Assembly (NCBI GenBank): GCA_002067405.1
Contig: MVRP01000238.1
Coordinates: 1-5,622, forward strand
DNA: 5,622 nucleotides
Origin: Syntrophorhabdaceae bacterium PtaU1.Bin034
GTDB lineage: Bacteria; Desulfobacterota_G; Syntrophorhabdia; Syntrophorhabdales; WCHB1-27
Direction: 5' to 3'
Below, piece after piece: positions 4,993 to 5,622 of this stretch. Under the pieces are notes generated by a model, which worked only from the letters and a program-made list of their open reading frames with translations, ran no database searches and was not told the DNA's origin. Every line of letters begins with the position of its first letter. Positions within the stretch are counted from its first letter, which is position 1. A program made the translations under genes and the position numbers.

Positions 4993-5622
4993 ATGGATCT
5001 TGAATACGCGGTATCAAAGGTCATCAGAGAAGAGGGGCTGATTTCCGGAGGCGAAACGGTCCTAGTCGGTGTGTCTGGCGGGCTGGATTCCGCAACCCTT
5101 CTGTTTATCCTGAACAGGATCAAGGACCGGATACCGTGCGGGCTGGCTGTGGCCCATGTCAATCATCAACTGCGGGGGAAGGAATCTGAACGGGATGAGA
5201 CTTTTGTCAGGGAGCTCGCCGGGAAATACGACCTGCCCTTCCATGTTACCCGCGCTGATATCAGAGACTATGCTCTCAGGAACGGCCTTTCATTACAGCA
5301 CGCAGGCAGAGATGTCAGGTATCGCTATTTTGATGAAATATGCAGGAGTCACGGGTATAGCAAGATTGCGATCGCGCACAACCGTGACGACCAAGTCGAG
5401 ACCTTCCTGCTTCGGGTTGTTAAGGGGACAGGCATAAACGGCCTTTCTTCCATTCCAATAAAAAGGGGCCTCATCATCAGGCCGCTCCTTCGCTCCTACC
5501 GTGCGGAGATCGAGGCTTATGCGCATCATTACTCGGTAGCCTACGTGCAGGATTCATCAAATCTGAAAGATGCTTATGAACGCAACTTTATTCGCAATCG
5601 GGTGGTTCCCCTGCTCGCTGAG
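4993..5622 (+). CDS. tilS: tRNA(Ile)-lysidine synthase TilS, N-terminal part (cut by window edge)
   Basis: From ATG 4993 the frame stays open for 210 codons to the right edge, so the gene is partial at its 3' end. TilS uses ATP and lysine to convert C34 of the CAU-anticodon tRNA-Ile to lysidine, so that it reads AUA and is charged with isoleucine. Visible marks are the PP-loop SGGLDS (28-33), AHVNHQLRG (54-62), the LQHAGRDVRYRYF segment (101-113), AHNRDDQVET (128-137), RPLL (163-166) and DSSN then RNFIRNRVVP (187-190, 197-206). These are the catalytic N-terminal domain in the usual order; typical full-length proteins are about 430-460 residues. There is no clear Shine-Dalgarno sequence before ATG 4993. 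An earlier ATG at 4989 runs into a stop after four codons. The start lies 10 nt after the FmdB-type stop, which fits coupled translation. No lesion is seen in the part present. Confidence 0.95.
   Translation, partial: MDLEYAVSKVIREEGLISGGETVLVGVSGGLDSATLLFILNRIKDRIPCGLAVAHVNHQLRGKESERDETFVRELAGKYDLPFHVTRADIRDYALRNGLSLQHAGRDVRYRYFDEICRSHGYSKIAIAHNRDDQVETFLLRVVKGTGINGLSSIPIKRGLIIRPLLRSYRAEIEAYAHHYSVAYVQDSSNLKDAYERNFIRNRVVPLLAE

Noticed and set aside
4989..5003. Earlier ATG upstream of tilS
   Set aside because: It is out of frame with the PP-loop and reaches TGA after four codons.
4842..5529. Open frames in other phases across the fmdB-type gene and tilS, on both strands
   Set aside because: The phase starting at 4993 contains all the ordered TilS motifs to the window edge; the others show none.

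Overview
The window looks like ordinary chromosomal DNA of a mid-GC Gram-negative-type bacterium. My best guess is a Desulfobacterota/Deltaproteobacteria-like lineage. This rests on the overall style of the FtsH (Walker B region [12 protein letters not shown]), the FmdB zinc-ribbon protein with a Gly/Ser/Cys tail, and the small HNH protein of the LLLNTTFEPL type. It is an impression from family resemblance, not a proven placement. I see no CRISPR array, transposase, integrase, tRNA, rRNA or recognisable defence system.

Layout. A divergent promoter region (about 1758-1953) separates two gene clusters. Leftward (minus strand), in transcription order, are an HNH endonuclease-family gene (1757 to 1245), a HIT-domain Ap4A phosphorylase-like gene (1243 to 752) and a nucleoside phosphorylase-family gene (768 to 22, GTG start). 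The first two are 1 nt apart and the last two overlap by 17 nt, so they probably form one operon. Rightward (plus strand) are ftsH (1954-3894), an unrecognised all-helical protein with CxxC pairs and a TPR-like C-terminus (3854-4777), an FmdB-type zinc-ribbon protein (4764-4982, GTG start) and the first 210 codons of tilS (4993 to beyond the right edge). These genes overlap or nearly touch and were probably transcribed together.

How the genes fit together. The rightward cluster holds two housekeeping functions that are neighbours in many bacteria: membrane-protein quality control (FtsH) and tRNA-Ile lysidine formation (TilS). Here ftsH is upstream of tilS, with two small accessory genes between them. 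The leftward cluster pairs two nucleotide-metabolism folds behind an HNH protein.

Points most worth a second look. (1) The nucleoside phosphorylase homologue keeps the ribose and base residues but appears to have lost the usual phosphate-binding residues. (2) Both divergent genes lack a Shine-Dalgarno sequence and have -10 elements placed for leaderless or nearly leaderless transcripts. (3) A competing short ORF with an excellent ribosome-binding site ends 9 nt before ftsH. (4) A perfect 5-bp inverted repeat abuts the ftsH start codon. (5) The protein encoded across the ftsH stop codon is uncharacterised. None of these amounts to a clear new system.
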